Assembly: GCF_016938855.1 (NCBI RefSeq) | Contig: NZ_JAFHAP010000004.1 | Span: forward strand, 434,001 to 498,000 | DNA length: 64,000 nucleotides | Source of the DNA: Polycladomyces zharkentensis | GTDB taxonomy: Bacteria; Bacillota; Bacilli; Thermoactinomycetales; JIR-001 | Direction: 5' to 3' | Part shown: piece after piece, positions 16,105-24,918 of the stretch | Numbering within the stretch: the first letter of the stretch is position 1 | How the letters are laid out: each line of letters opens with the position of its first letter | The notes under the pieces: model-generated | The model's input: only the letters and a program-made list of their open reading frames with translations | Database searches by the model: none | What the model was told of the DNA's origin: nothing | Program-made: the position numbers and the translations under genes

Positions 16105-17886
16105 TTATGCCCCGTCACCCTGCCACCTTTTCAGCGCATCACCCGCCTGCCGCCGGATCGGGTCCAGACGGGAAGCCAGCCATTCCTCGGCATCCTGCCG
16201 GCGGTAAAAAGAGGTGAAAACAGGCAGCGCCTCCTGTTCCCACTCATCGGCCATTCGCAACGCTTCTTTCACGTATCCGCACACGATGGCCGTTTCCGTG
16301 CGCGTACTCCATCCCCTGTCGATCCGGTATCCATGCTCCAATGCGTGCCGGGTCCACAACTGCAAATGACGCAGTTTGGCCATCAATCGGTACATTTCCG
16401 CTTCCCGCCGTCGGCGTACGGCTTGACTGACCAAAACCTCCATCGCTTCCGGATCATCGTACAGTCCGTTGGCATAATGGCCTGGATTGATGCGGTGAAA
16501 GGGGATGGTCGTCGCCGTCCCGAACAGCCGGCGGCTGACGAAATCGTCCACTTTCGTCAACTCCGGTGGTTGTCCCGTCCAGAAACATTCGGCCGCCAAC
16601 AGCGCTCCGTACCAGATCACCGGAAATGGTTCGGTGGGGGGATGGACACTTGTATACCGGGCCCATGCTGTCCCCACCGCCCCTTCCCACGACCCGCGTG
16701 CCAGGCGTCGTGCCCAATCCGCCAGGTTGTCCGCCCGCGACCGGTAGTTGGGCAAATGGAAGGCATGTTCGTCCGCCCCCTGGATGCAACCCGCACCGAA
16801 CAGATGAAACCCGAATGTCCGATACCGCTCGACATGCCGGTCAATCTGACGATGAATGCGGTCACCGGTATAATAACACCAAACCATCAAGCAAATGTCC
16901 CTGGACAATTGATCCAGTGACCGGTCGGACATGCCCCGTAACATATCGTCCCAGATAACCGGGATTTTCCCGTGGCGACGCACCAGCTCCGCCATCCGGT
17001 TGACATGATGCACGTAATTGGTTTCGCGGCCGCTCTCCCCCCACCGTTCGCGACACCGGGGACACGCGTGCAAATGGAAGGTTTCATCCGCTCCGAGGTG
17101 AATATGGCGGGATCGCGGGTGAGCCGCCGCCATCTGTTCAACCAGCTTTGCCACATAAGCGACGGCTTCGGGATGAGAGGGGCAGAGATCCCCGATCTGA
17201 TCCGGCAACTCGCGAAATCGCGCCCACCGGTCATGTCGCAAAATGTAGTGCAGGTGACCAAACGTTTGCTGCAACGGCATCACTTCGACGAAGTGATCGT
17301 GGGCGACTTGCTGCAGCCGTTCCAACTCGGTCAACGTCAACGCGTGAGGGTGCCGCCACCCTTCATCCCCCCAGGGAACGCGGTCCTCATACTCCACCAG
17401 CAACAGATTGATCTTGTAACGGGACAGTTCGATGATTGTTTCTTCCAAATATGCCATCGTCGGCACTCCGGCCTTGAAATCCAGGTGAATGCCGCGCAGG
17501 GAAACACACGGCTCGTCCTGAATCAAACATGCGGGAAACCCGTCGTCCTCCTCCCGTAACTGTTGCAGGGTGAGCCAACCATAGTACAACCCCCGGGCGG
17601 TGGGAGCGATCAGGCGAATTCCACCTTTATCCACCGACAAGGCGTACCCATCCGGATGGCGGGGGCGCTCCTCTTCCGTGATGGGTTCGGGATTTCCCCA
17701 CACCAGGGAAAAACCGGGTACAGCCTCCACCCGCACAGTGTCGGAGAGACCGCGCACCTTGCGCATCAGCCGCTCTTCACAGGCGGTATCCAGCGAAACC
17801 GCGGGTGGTTGGGAAGCGTCGGGCACAAACTTTCCCGCCCGCAAACGGATTCGTTTGGGTTCGGGCAGTAACCGCAATGTTTTCAT
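16105..17886 (-). CDS. Glycoside hydrolase family 20 (beta-N-acetylhexosaminidase-like)
   Basis: 593 residues, no signal peptide. Residues about 1-115 form the small alpha/beta domain 2 of GH20 (GYALSVDKGGIRLIAPTARG). The TIM barrel begins at RGIHLDFKAGVPTMAYLEET and contains HIHLGADETFHLHACPRC, whose Asp-Glu pair is the GH20 catalytic motif (substrate-assisted hydrolysis through the N-acetyl group). Expected activity: release of terminal N-acetylhexosamine from an imported oligosaccharide in the cytosol. It is the last gene of a four-gene minus-strand operon (21762 to 16105) in which each gene overlaps the next by 4 nt. Confidence 0.85.
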   Translation of the reverse strand: MKTLRLLPEPKRIRLRAGKFVPDASQPPAVSLDTACEERLMRKVRGLSDTVRVEAVPGFSLVWGNPEPITEEERPRHPDGYALSVDKGGIRLIAPTARGLYYGWLTLQQLREEDDGFPACLIQDEPCVSLRGIHLDFKAGVPTMAYLEETIIELSRYKINLLLVEYEDRVPWGDEGWRHPHALTLTELERLQQVAHDHFVEVMPLQQTFGHLHYILRHDRWARFRELPDQIGDLCPSHPEAVAYVAKLVEQMAAAHPRSRHIHLGADETFHLHACPRCRERWGESGRETNYVHHVNRMAELVRRHGKIPVIWDDMLRGMSDRSLDQLSRDICLMVWCYYTGDRIHRQIDRHVERYRTFGFHLFGAGCIQGADEHAFHLPNYRSRADNLADWARRLARGSWEGAVGTAWARYTSVHPPTEPFPVIWYGALLAAECFWTGQPPELTKVDDFVSRRLFGTATTIPFHRINPGHYANGLYDDPEAMEVLVSQAVRRRREAEMYRLMAKLRHLQLWTRHALEHGYRIDRGWSTRTETAIVCGYVKEALRMADEWEQEALPVFTSFYRRQDAEEWLASRLDPIRRQAGDALKRWQGDGA

Positions 17887-19619
17887 CCGCTATCGCCCCT
17901 CACTCGTACATGCGCGTCTCCCGCCCGAATCGTTCCCCTTACTTCGTAAAAGTCAAAACCGTCCATTCGTTTCAATCGAACGCGATCCGTCGTCAAACCG
18001 GAGAATGACAAGGGTGGAATCTCGCGTTCCCGACCGCCCGGAGCCAGAATCAGCAGGGTGGCATCCGGTACTTCACGAGGTGACCGGACGTGAATTTCCC
18101 ATCCGCCTGTCCCGATTTTGCGGCAAACCAAATCAACCTGACGACGGAGACGTTCCCAACGATCGATCTCCTCTGCCGTCCACCACGCCAGCCCCCATTC
18201 TCTCCCCACCTCGGTCAGTGCGATCACTGCCCGTGCCACCTCCGGCTTTGTGTGAATGTGATGAGGATGAAACAAAAAGTGGGCGACGCCGTGGTGTTGC
18301 ACGCATCGGTCCAACAAGGGACGACACACCTCAAAAGGTACAGTCCACACGAGGTCCTGCGTCAGCAAAGGAATTTCCAACACCGCCATACGGCGCATTC
18401 CGTCTCCGGTATCCTCGATGGGGAACCACGGATGGCAACTGCCGAACAAAAACCCGATATCTCCCTGTTTGGTCGGCCCTTTGGTCTGATCCACCCGAAT
18501 ACCCCTTCGTTCACACCACCGGTAAAATTCGGTTTCCCCTTCCCAACGCAAATAATGGTTTTTGTTGGTGACAATCGGCACACCCGAACGCTCCTGCAAC
18601 CAACGCCATTGAAAATCGAAATCATCCTCCCCCCAACGGGAGCGTGCATCATCTTTCATCGCATTGTAATGGAGGGCAAGCTCGTGGCCCTGCGAACGGA
18701 TGGCCGTGTAGGTCGCCGAACGGTAACCGCCCGGATACATCACGCACCATGTTGCCTTCACGTCAGCTTGGTCGAGCACCCGCAACGTCGTCATCGCCGC
18801 TTCGTCCTCGTTCAAATCCGAATCCAGCGACAGGTGACCCACCGCAGATAAACCGCCCGGCCAATACCACAACATGGGCAGTGGCACACCCTGACGTTCC
18901 GCTCCCCACAAGATGAAGCGGACCAACAGCTTCCGCCATTCATCCGCCACCGGCACTTGGAAAAACGGCGCTCCCCGGTCGAACGGTTGCCGGTCTCGTT
19001 CCCAATCCAGCACCAATCCGTCTTCCGCTTTGAGAATCCCGTCGTCAATCGGTGCGGTGCCATCGGGGGCAGGAGCTCCGTCCCGCTCGACCGGTATCCC
19101 TTGTTGAATACGGACGATCGTGGTGGCCACATCCGGTGCGATTGCCACAGCAATGCCATCACCCGCTTGCCGCACAGCGATCCCGTCTCCCACATTCGCT
19201 CCTTCCCGAGAGACGATCGCGCCCAGCGACATGGCGGTGATCGCCTTCATCCCAGTGATGGCGAAGGCATGAAGCGGCACATGACATTCCCGGGTGACCG
19301 GATGATCCGGAGCTCCCGTCCACCACCCTTCCTCTTCAAACGATCCCGTGTACCGAACGCCCAACACCTTGTCCAAGCCCGTGCCGTCCCCGATCTGAAT
19401 CAGCGTGCCGCCGGTCTGAACAAACCGTTCCAATTCCTCACATTCGGCCCTGGAACCCATCGGCCTGCCGATCGACAGCAGCACAGCCGGTCCATCCCGC
19501 ATCGCTCCCGCCACCGTTTCATGACGGGCAAAGGGTAATCCGGCATGAGACAGGATTTCTTCCAGATAAACAGAATACGACGACGCCCTTCCTCTGTCAT
19601 GTACAAGCAGCCCGATCAT
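17883..19619 (-). CDS. Polysaccharide-deacetylase-like protein with amidotransferase-like N-terminus
   Basis: 578 residues, cytosolic. The N-terminal 230 residues resemble a flavodoxin/glutamine-amidotransferase-like domain (MIGLLVHDRGRASSYSVYLE, then LERFVQTGGTLIQIGDGTGL) without an obvious catalytic Cys. The central part looks like a CE4/NodB-type barrel: HLSLDSDLNEDEAAMTTLRV supplies the Asp motif, GHELALHYNAM the His motif, and HFLFHPHHIHTKPE a C-terminal His cluster. The C-terminus is a small beta domain. Probable role: N-deacetylation or hydrolysis of an amino-sugar oligosaccharide. Coupled by a 4-nt overlap on both sides within the operon. Confidence 0.65.
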   Translation of the reverse strand: MIGLLVHDRGRASSYSVYLEEILSHAGLPFARHETVAGAMRDGPAVLLSIGRPMGSRAECEELERFVQTGGTLIQIGDGTGLDKVLGVRYTGSFEEEGWWTGAPDHPVTRECHVPLHAFAITGMKAITAMSLGAIVSREGANVGDGIAVRQAGDGIAVAIAPDVATTIVRIQQGIPVERDGAPAPDGTAPIDDGILKAEDGLVLDWERDRQPFDRGAPFFQVPVADEWRKLLVRFILWGAERQGVPLPMLWYWPGGLSAVGHLSLDSDLNEDEAAMTTLRVLDQADVKATWCVMYPGGYRSATYTAIRSQGHELALHYNAMKDDARSRWGEDDFDFQWRWLQERSGVPIVTNKNHYLRWEGETEFYRWCERRGIRVDQTKGPTKQGDIGFLFGSCHPWFPIEDTGDGMRRMAVLEIPLLTQDLVWTVPFEVCRPLLDRCVQHHGVAHFLFHPHHIHTKPEVARAVIALTEVGREWGLAWWTAEEIDRWERLRRQVDLVCRKIGTGGWEIHVRSPREVPDATLLILAPGGREREIPPLSFSGLTTDRVRLKRMDGFDFYEVRGTIRAGDAHVRVRGDSG

Positions 19620-20491
19620 CTGGCATTGGCCCTCTTTGCGGAGACTTGGTCAATGATTTCGCGCAATGCCTTGATATCCGCTTTGGCGCGTTCCACATCG
19701 GGCAGCGGCGCATGCGATTCAATCGACAGGTATCCCGTATAGCCGATCTCCATCAAACCCTCCACCACCGGACGGTGGTCCACATCTCCCTCTCCCAACA
19801 ACCGCTGTTGGAAATGTTCCATTCCGTGACGAGTCAGGTTTTGAAATCCGCCGGCAACGTCCGAAGAGGGTACCCGCGCCACATCTTTGACATGAACATG
19901 AAACAGATGATCTTTCAACTGGTGAATCGATGCTTTTCCAAAATCCGTATCGGTAATCGCCATATTCCCCGCGTCATGAATCAATCCGACATTGTCCCGG
20001 TCCACCAAGCGAAGGAAACGCAGCGCATCGTTAACCGTTTCCACCAGTGAACCGTTATGAATTTCGATCATCAGTTTGCATCCGTACATTGCGGCGCGAT
20101 CGGCGCACTTACGGATCCATTCCGCCCCTTTGAGAAAATGGTACTCGTGTGCGCGAAATGCGTGCGGACCGCCGCATCCCACACGGATAAGCGGACATTC
20201 CAACTCGGCGGCGTGTTCCAAAAAACGCTCCAATCGTTCCACGTCCCGTTGGCAATCCGCATCGTTGTCGGTCGAAAACCGGCCAATATACGTGCCGATT
20301 CCGATCACAGGCAGTCCGTATTCTTTTGACAATGCCTTGATCTCCTCCACCCTCAGAGCGGAAGTCTCCTCCGACAAATGCGGTTCTCTTCCGTACAGCT
20401 CCACCCCGTCAACGCCCAGGTCTGCACAGATGCGAAATGTCTGATGAATACTCCGGTCTTTAAACAACACCGTAAATACGGAGATCTTCAC
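19616..20491 (-). CDS. Sugar phosphate isomerase/epimerase-like protein
   Basis: 291-residue xylose-isomerase-like TIM barrel (AP endonuclease 2 superfamily). MKISVFTVLFKDRSIHQTFR, GVDGVELYGREPHL, VIGIGTYIGRF, LIRVGCGGP, KLMIEIHNGSLVET and VGLIHDAGNMAIT carry the Glu, His and Asp that usually bind the metal ion. Such enzymes isomerise or epimerise keto-sugars, or dehydrate inosose (IolE type). Member of the operon with the ceramidase-like, deacetylase-like and GH20 genes (4-nt overlaps). It fits after a dehydrogenase that makes a keto-sugar. Confidence 0.85.
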   Translation of the reverse strand: MKISVFTVLFKDRSIHQTFRICADLGVDGVELYGREPHLSEETSALRVEEIKALSKEYGLPVIGIGTYIGRFSTDNDADCQRDVERLERFLEHAAELECPLIRVGCGGPHAFRAHEYHFLKGAEWIRKCADRAAMYGCKLMIEIHNGSLVETVNDALRFLRLVDRDNVGLIHDAGNMAITDTDFGKASIHQLKDHLFHVHVKDVARVPSSDVAGGFQNLTRHGMEHFQQRLLGEGDVDHRPVVEGLMEIGYTGYLSIESHAPLPDVERAKADIKALREIIDQVSAKRANAR

Positions 20492-21762
20492 GATCCTGCC
20501 TCCTCTTTTCGCTCGTTCCGCAAACCGGGGAGCGCGGCAATTCCCCGTTTGATCCGTTCCTCCACTTCACGGGAAAACGGAGCGGGCAAACCGAAATACA
20601 AATACGATTCCTCCACTTCGTATCCGCCTTCATCCACGTAACGCGCCGGACAAAGATACCCCAGACATCCGTTCACATAACCGACGGGGATGATGCGGTG
20701 CCGGGGAAAGCGCCTTCTCAGCCACAGTCCATATTCCACCGCCATTTCCGCACTGAACCCGTACAGAACGACCCGCTCGCTGATCTGCAACCGCCCGAGA
20801 CGCAATTCCGGCCTCCACCCCGTCTTTTTCCGGGCCAACTCCCGCCATGCGGGGTACAGTCGGCTTGCTTCGATATCGGGCAGGAGAGGACGTGGAGCAA
20901 CTGTTTGCAAGGGCAGTTCCACCTTATGAGAATCGATTGCAAGATGCGGAACCTCGGTCTCCATTTCTGTCAGCAGGCGCACCACTTCCCGACCCAACAA
21001 ACGCCCCAACCGCTCCACTTCTGCCGGACCCCCGCGGTAGAAAGCACCACGCTCATCCACCAGGCGTGGTCGGATGTCCCCACAGCATCCCTGTAAAAAC
21101 ATCGCCTTGGCACCCGGGATGGCAGTCTCAATCCAACGACGTGCCGCCCCGGGGTAGTCGGCGGTAAAATGATATCCGCCTGCTGCCGTCGGATGACAAG
21201 TGTAATGAAACCAAAACGACTTCCAAGTTCCGTCGAGACGGCGAAAACCGACTACCGTGACGCAGTCGTCGCGCGGACCGCTCTCCTCCGGTTTCATCAC
21301 GACCCGACCGTCTTCCCGCCGGCGCCGGTTGACGCCGAAGGAACACCACCCTTGCGCAGAAAACAGCCTGACGTCTTCCAAATCGGCGGCGGCCTGATCC
21401 GCCAACCGGAGAACCGTCTGTCTCAACCGGTCCAGATACTGATCGGACGGTTTCCCCAACAGCGGGTGCATCCCCTTTGCCGTTTGCGGACCGCCATGTG
21501 TATGTGACGCGGCGAACCACACATCGGCCATTTGAGTGTCGGCCGCCATCCAGGTACGACGAACCTCATCGGACCACATGGCATCAAACCAAATCACATC
21601 CGCCGTGACCAGTCCCACACGCGTGCCGTCATGTTCGATCACCATCACCTGCATCGTCAACTCGTCCCATGTGCCTTCTGCCGGGCGATCCCGAAAGGCG
21701 TAACCCGCCATCTGGATCCCGGGCGGCGGAGTAATCGTCGCGGATGCCACCCCCACTCGCAT
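20488..21762 (-). CDS. Neutral/alkaline non-lysosomal ceramidase-like amidohydrolase
   Basis: 424 residues. It starts MRVGVASATITPPPGIQMAG, the characteristic opening of the neutral ceramidase N-terminal domain, and has AASHTHGGPQTAKGM (catalytic-region Ser-His-Thr-His) and FLQGCCGDIRPRL, which match the metal-binding elements of that family. No signal peptide, unlike secreted ceramidases. ATG 21762 follows GGAGGGGG by 8 nt; the frame is open further upstream but covers the promoter. In sugar catabolism loci such proteins are probably amidases for N-acyl sugars; the substrate here is unknown. First gene of its operon. Confidence 0.8.
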   Translation of the reverse strand: MRVGVASATITPPPGIQMAGYAFRDRPAEGTWDELTMQVMVIEHDGTRVGLVTADVIWFDAMWSDEVRRTWMAADTQMADVWFAASHTHGGPQTAKGMHPLLGKPSDQYLDRLRQTVLRLADQAAADLEDVRLFSAQGWCSFGVNRRRREDGRVVMKPEESGPRDDCVTVVGFRRLDGTWKSFWFHYTCHPTAAGGYHFTADYPGAARRWIETAIPGAKAMFLQGCCGDIRPRLVDERGAFYRGGPAEVERLGRLLGREVVRLLTEMETEVPHLAIDSHKVELPLQTVAPRPLLPDIEASRLYPAWRELARKKTGWRPELRLGRLQISERVVLYGFSAEMAVEYGLWLRRRFPRHRIIPVGYVNGCLGYLCPARYVDEGGYEVEESYLYFGLPAPFSREVEERIKRGIAALPGLRNERKEEAGS

Positions 21763-21807
21763 TCGCGTCCCCCTCCTTTCACGGTATGATGGAAATTTCC
21801 ATTTCAG

Positions 21808-21855
21808 TTGTATTTCACCTGTCTCCAATGTATCACCTCTATTTTGAATTGTCAA
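21808..21855 (-). promoter_or_regulatory. Promoter and putative operator of the ceramidase-like/GH20 operon
   Basis: Minus strand: TTGACA (21855-21850), 17-bp spacer, TACATT (21832-21827), then GGAGACAGGTGAAATACAA reaching 21808. Sequence and spacing match the promoter at 1138-1186 almost base for base over the GAGACAGGT...ATACAA part. This strongly suggests co-regulation of the two transcripts. Confidence 0.65.
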
Positions 21856-22007
21856 AAATATAAGGGGATAAATAAAGCGCGAATCACCGCCAACCGATCG
21901 TCTCTGTCGTACGTCTCATGATCCGCAAACGATCGTCTTCATCGACCCTGATCAACCCGATGTCAACGGGTACTTTCATCGGACTTTTGGAAGTGACAGC
22001 GTAAATG

Positions 22008-22039
22008 ATCACCGCCCTGACAGTACGCAGGGCGGTGAT
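22008..22039. terminator. Hairpin downstream of the lipoprotein deacetylase gene
   Basis: ATCACCGCCCTG and CAGGGCGGTGAT form perfect 12-bp arms with an 8-nt loop, 37 bp past the stop at 22076. There is no clear T-run, so it may act as a transcript-end hairpin rather than a full intrinsic terminator. The remaining bases of 21763-22075 hold the operon promoter and nothing else that I can support. Confidence 0.5.
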
Positions 22040-22075
22040 GGTTGCAATCCGGCAACGCTTTCGATCCCGAATCGG

Positions 22076-22954
22076 TCAAGAACGCAATTGACCCGCTACT
22101 TCTTGAAGAAGGACAAAACGATATCCCCGCTTTTTCAGCAGAGGAATCGCTTGGATCACTCCTTCAGCCGTGTCGCCGCGGGGCATGTTCATGTGCAATA
22201 GCACGATCGAACCGGGTTTGACGCTCAACAGTGCCCGCTTCACCTGAGCGGTATTGTAAGTCGCCCCGGCATCGCCCAGTACGTCGTAGTTGAGTGGCTT
22301 CAAACCCAACTGATGCACGATCTCAACTGCGACGTCGTCAAAATAGGCAGTCCCCGGACGGAAGAACATCGGCTTACGCCCGGTGAGCCGCTCGATTTTC
22401 CGTTCATTGATCATCACCTCGTCCACCACTTGCGCCACATCCCGGGTACCGGCTATTCCGTAGACCGATCGTCCATCCACCGACAATGGCTTGTGCAGAA
22501 AACCGTGATTTTCGATCTCAAACAGCGGGTTGCGAGCCAACGATTGAAAGAGTTCCGGATTGGCGTCGATCCAGCGGCTGTTGATAAACAGCGTTGCCGG
22601 AATGCGTTGTTGGATCAGAAAGTCAATCAGTTTTTTGTCATAGCCGCTCCCTTCCTTGCCACCGCAGGCATCGAAGGTAAGGGCGACGATTTTTTGCCGG
22701 GTATCAAACCGCTGGTAGATCCCCGGCATGTGTTCACCCCACCGTGCGGGATGCTTGTCGCCGTATGTTGTCAGCAGTGTTTGTTTTAGCAAGGCGTCCT
22801 GGGTGGCCTTGGCTGTATGCGTCTGCACGTGTAAACTGAGAGCGGGATGAGGACGGTTGGAAGAAGGCTGAGATCCTGCGGAATGCGAACACCCCGCGAG
22901 GATCGTCACCGACACGAACCATACTATCCACATGTACCATTTCCGATGATCCAT
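22076..22954 (-). CDS. Polysaccharide deacetylase lipoprotein (CE4)
   Basis: 292 residues. MDHRKWYMWIVWFVSVTILAGC is a lipoprotein signal ending in LAGC. The NodB domain shows ALTFDACGGKEGSGYD (motif 1, with the metal Asp but Cys-Gly instead of the usual Asp-Asp-Gly), EIENHGFLHKPL (motif 2, His), FFRPGTAYFDD (motif 3) and IVLLHMNMP (motif 5). Predicted to be tethered outside the membrane, acting on cell wall or exogenous polysaccharide. ATG 22954 has GGTGAG upstream; the longer frame to 23071 would put the signal peptide inside the protein. Single gene, not obviously part of the neighbouring operons. Confidence 0.85.
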   Translation of the reverse strand: MDHRKWYMWIVWFVSVTILAGCSHSAGSQPSSNRPHPALSLHVQTHTAKATQDALLKQTLLTTYGDKHPARWGEHMPGIYQRFDTRQKIVALTFDACGGKEGSGYDKKLIDFLIQQRIPATLFINSRWIDANPELFQSLARNPLFEIENHGFLHKPLSVDGRSVYGIAGTRDVAQVVDEVMINERKIERLTGRKPMFFRPGTAYFDDVAVEIVHQLGLKPLNYDVLGDAGATYNTAQVKRALLSVKPGSIVLLHMNMPRGDTAEGVIQAIPLLKKRGYRFVLLQEVAGQLRS

Positions 22955-23419
22955 TACGCTCACCGTCCGATCCTGATGGGATAAAACGGGCGTGTCCCCT
23001 TGAAAGACAGATCCGCCCATTCCCATTTTGACGGTTGGGACTCCCGTTGGATATGACGATTTGATGACCAAAAAAGCCGTTTACCCAACGGATCACAACA
23101 AATTGATCCGGTTGGGAAAACGGCTCCAAAACGAATGCACCAAGAAACAATGCGTTTGTGACTTGCCCCACACGGCGGAAGTACCGGAGGCACTCCCCTT
23201 GGTCGCCGTGGAATTCCCGCTTCATCCGGCGCGGTAGCCCACATCCATCCACGATGGCTTCATTCAAGCCCTGGTGATTTACGTTTCACGAGTTTTTGAT
23301 GGTAAAAGTAGTGTTTTCGAACTTTCCGGTCCGATTGTACCCCAATGCGGTCGGACTTGCCCGCGTCCGATGCTCGCTTTCATCCCCACCTCTAAGGATC
23401 GGGTTTTCCGGCTCACTCT
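22955..23419. other. Intergenic region with repeat family 2, element C
   Basis: No gene. 23157-23421 is a repeat family 2 element. It runs up to the stop codon of the regulator gene, so the repeat may have supplied or displaced the original 3' end and terminator of that gene. Confidence 0.5.
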
Positions 23420-23421
23420 TT
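23157..23421. repeat. Dispersed repeat family 2, element C
   Basis: Aligns with element A: TGTGACTTGCCC at the left, GGTCGCCGTGG core, CCATCCACGATGGCTTC, TTTCACGAGTTTTTG (to 23304), then a differing middle and a shared right block CCCGCGTCCGATGCTCGCTT. The inverted right-hand core seen in element A is not evident here. Confidence 0.65.
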
Positions 23422-24906
23422 ATAACGTCGGTAAAGCCGAACGGCGGTTCCACTCCTCCGTGATTCTGTGACACGCCACATCGGGCGCCTCCATGCGGGC
23501 CCACATCAAATGCAGTTCTTTTTCCAAAAAAGAGAACTGTTCCTCCGTAACCCCCAATTCCCGAATGGATCGCGCATAGGGCAACACGTCGACAAACACA
23601 TGATAATGTTCGGGGTGAACGTCAAACCGCCATAACGTACGATCTTCGGCTACATCTCTACGCGCCGGGATCGTACATGATTGCATCTTGATCTCACTTT
23701 GCGCCTCCCGACTCGTCAAAAAATCAACCAAAGCTTCGGCAGCTGCCCGGTTGGGGGAATTCGTATTGATGGCCAGACCGTTGCCCAACAACAATGTTGC
23801 CTCTTGCCGTCCCGTCGGAGGAGGCAAAAGATCCCAGTCCATCCCCTGATTTCGGAATTCGTTCATGAAATAATACGTCGTCAGGATCATCGCCGCACGC
23901 CCCCGCATAAACAGATCCTCGGCCAGACGGTCACTTCCGTGTGAAAAAACGGGAGCGACACGATGCTGATACATCAGGTCCACGCAAAAACGAAGCGCCT
24001 CGACGTTACGGGGATGATCCAAAAGAAGCCGGCCGTCGGCATCAGCCAACCGCCCCCCGTTTTGCAACAGGAACACCGGCCAACGATTGCGGGAAGCGGA
24101 GAAACAAAAACCGTACTGATCACATTTGCCGTCCGGCGACCGAACGGAACACCGGCGCGCCGTTTCCACCAGTCCCGTCCAATCACGAATCGGGTTGGTC
24201 TCCCGGATGCCCCCATCCGTCGATGGTAGCCGATCACCACCGGTGAAAAGACAAACGGTGTGGCATACTGCATCCCGTCATGCTGAAACATGCGCAACAA
24301 TTGGGGATAGGTCGATTGTTCCCGCTGCATCTCCTCAGGCAAATACGGATGGAGCTGATGCATCCAGCCTTGCTGAACCCACCGCAGAAAGAAAAAATCA
24401 GGGAGAACGAACACATCGATAACCGTTTCCGACGCATTCCACTCCATCAATGTCTCCACATACTCCGGGGTCGGAATCGGCACCAACTGAACACGTAACA
24501 TCGGATACCGCTCTTCAAATCGTTGCAGCAACTGACGGACCACAGGCAATTCATAGGAAGGGGAAAACCAACCCAGTTTGATCGTGGCCAGACGAACGTC
24601 GCCTTTTCGCGGGTAAGTCACCATGTTTCCCCTGCCGGCGATTTTGAGCAACAATCCCTCGGACACCAGCTCCGACAGCGCTTTTCTCACCGACCCGCGG
24701 CTCAGTTCGTACAGATCGGCCAATTCATGTTCAGACAGAATGAAATCTCCGGGCTTCAGTTGACCGGTCACGATTTGTTCCCGCAGCGAACGGACAAAAC
24801 GTTCATACCGTTGATCAAACGTACTGCGGCGCCGCAGATTCGTCACCTTTCTCACCCTCGTCATTTCGTCTATTGAGCCGGTTGGTCCCGTTGATCGGAT
24901 TTTCAT
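23420..24906 (-). pseudogene. GntR regulator fused to a solute-binding-protein-like domain, interrupted by an apparent frameshift
   Basis: Residues about 25-105 are a GntR-type winged helix (QLKPGDFILSEHELADLYEL, SRGSVRKALSELVSEGLLLK). Instead of a UTRA or FCD domain, the rest reads like a cytosolic family 1 sugar-binding protein: IKLGWFSPSYELPVVRQLLQ, ASETVIDVFVLPDFFFLRW, ATPFVFSPVVIGYHRR and, in another frame, QYGFCFSASRNRWPVFLLQN, SEIKMQSCTIPARRD. The first frame (from 24906) stops making sense after GYHRRMG near 24214; the continuation lies in the next frame down to 23420. One extra G in the run at 24210-24214 (5 instead of 6) restores a continuous protein of about 495 residues through GIRETNPIRDWTGLVETARR. 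Likely the repressor or activator of the locus, sensing the imported sugar. Last gene of an operon with ROK and SIS genes. Confidence 0.75.
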
Positions 24907-24918
24907 CCGTAATCCAAA

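Noticed and set aside
21885-22010. Minus-strand reading PVDIGLIRVDEDDRLRIMRR before a stop
   Set aside because: No start with ribosome-binding site, partly inside a perfect hairpin; probably chance or a remnant too short to judge.
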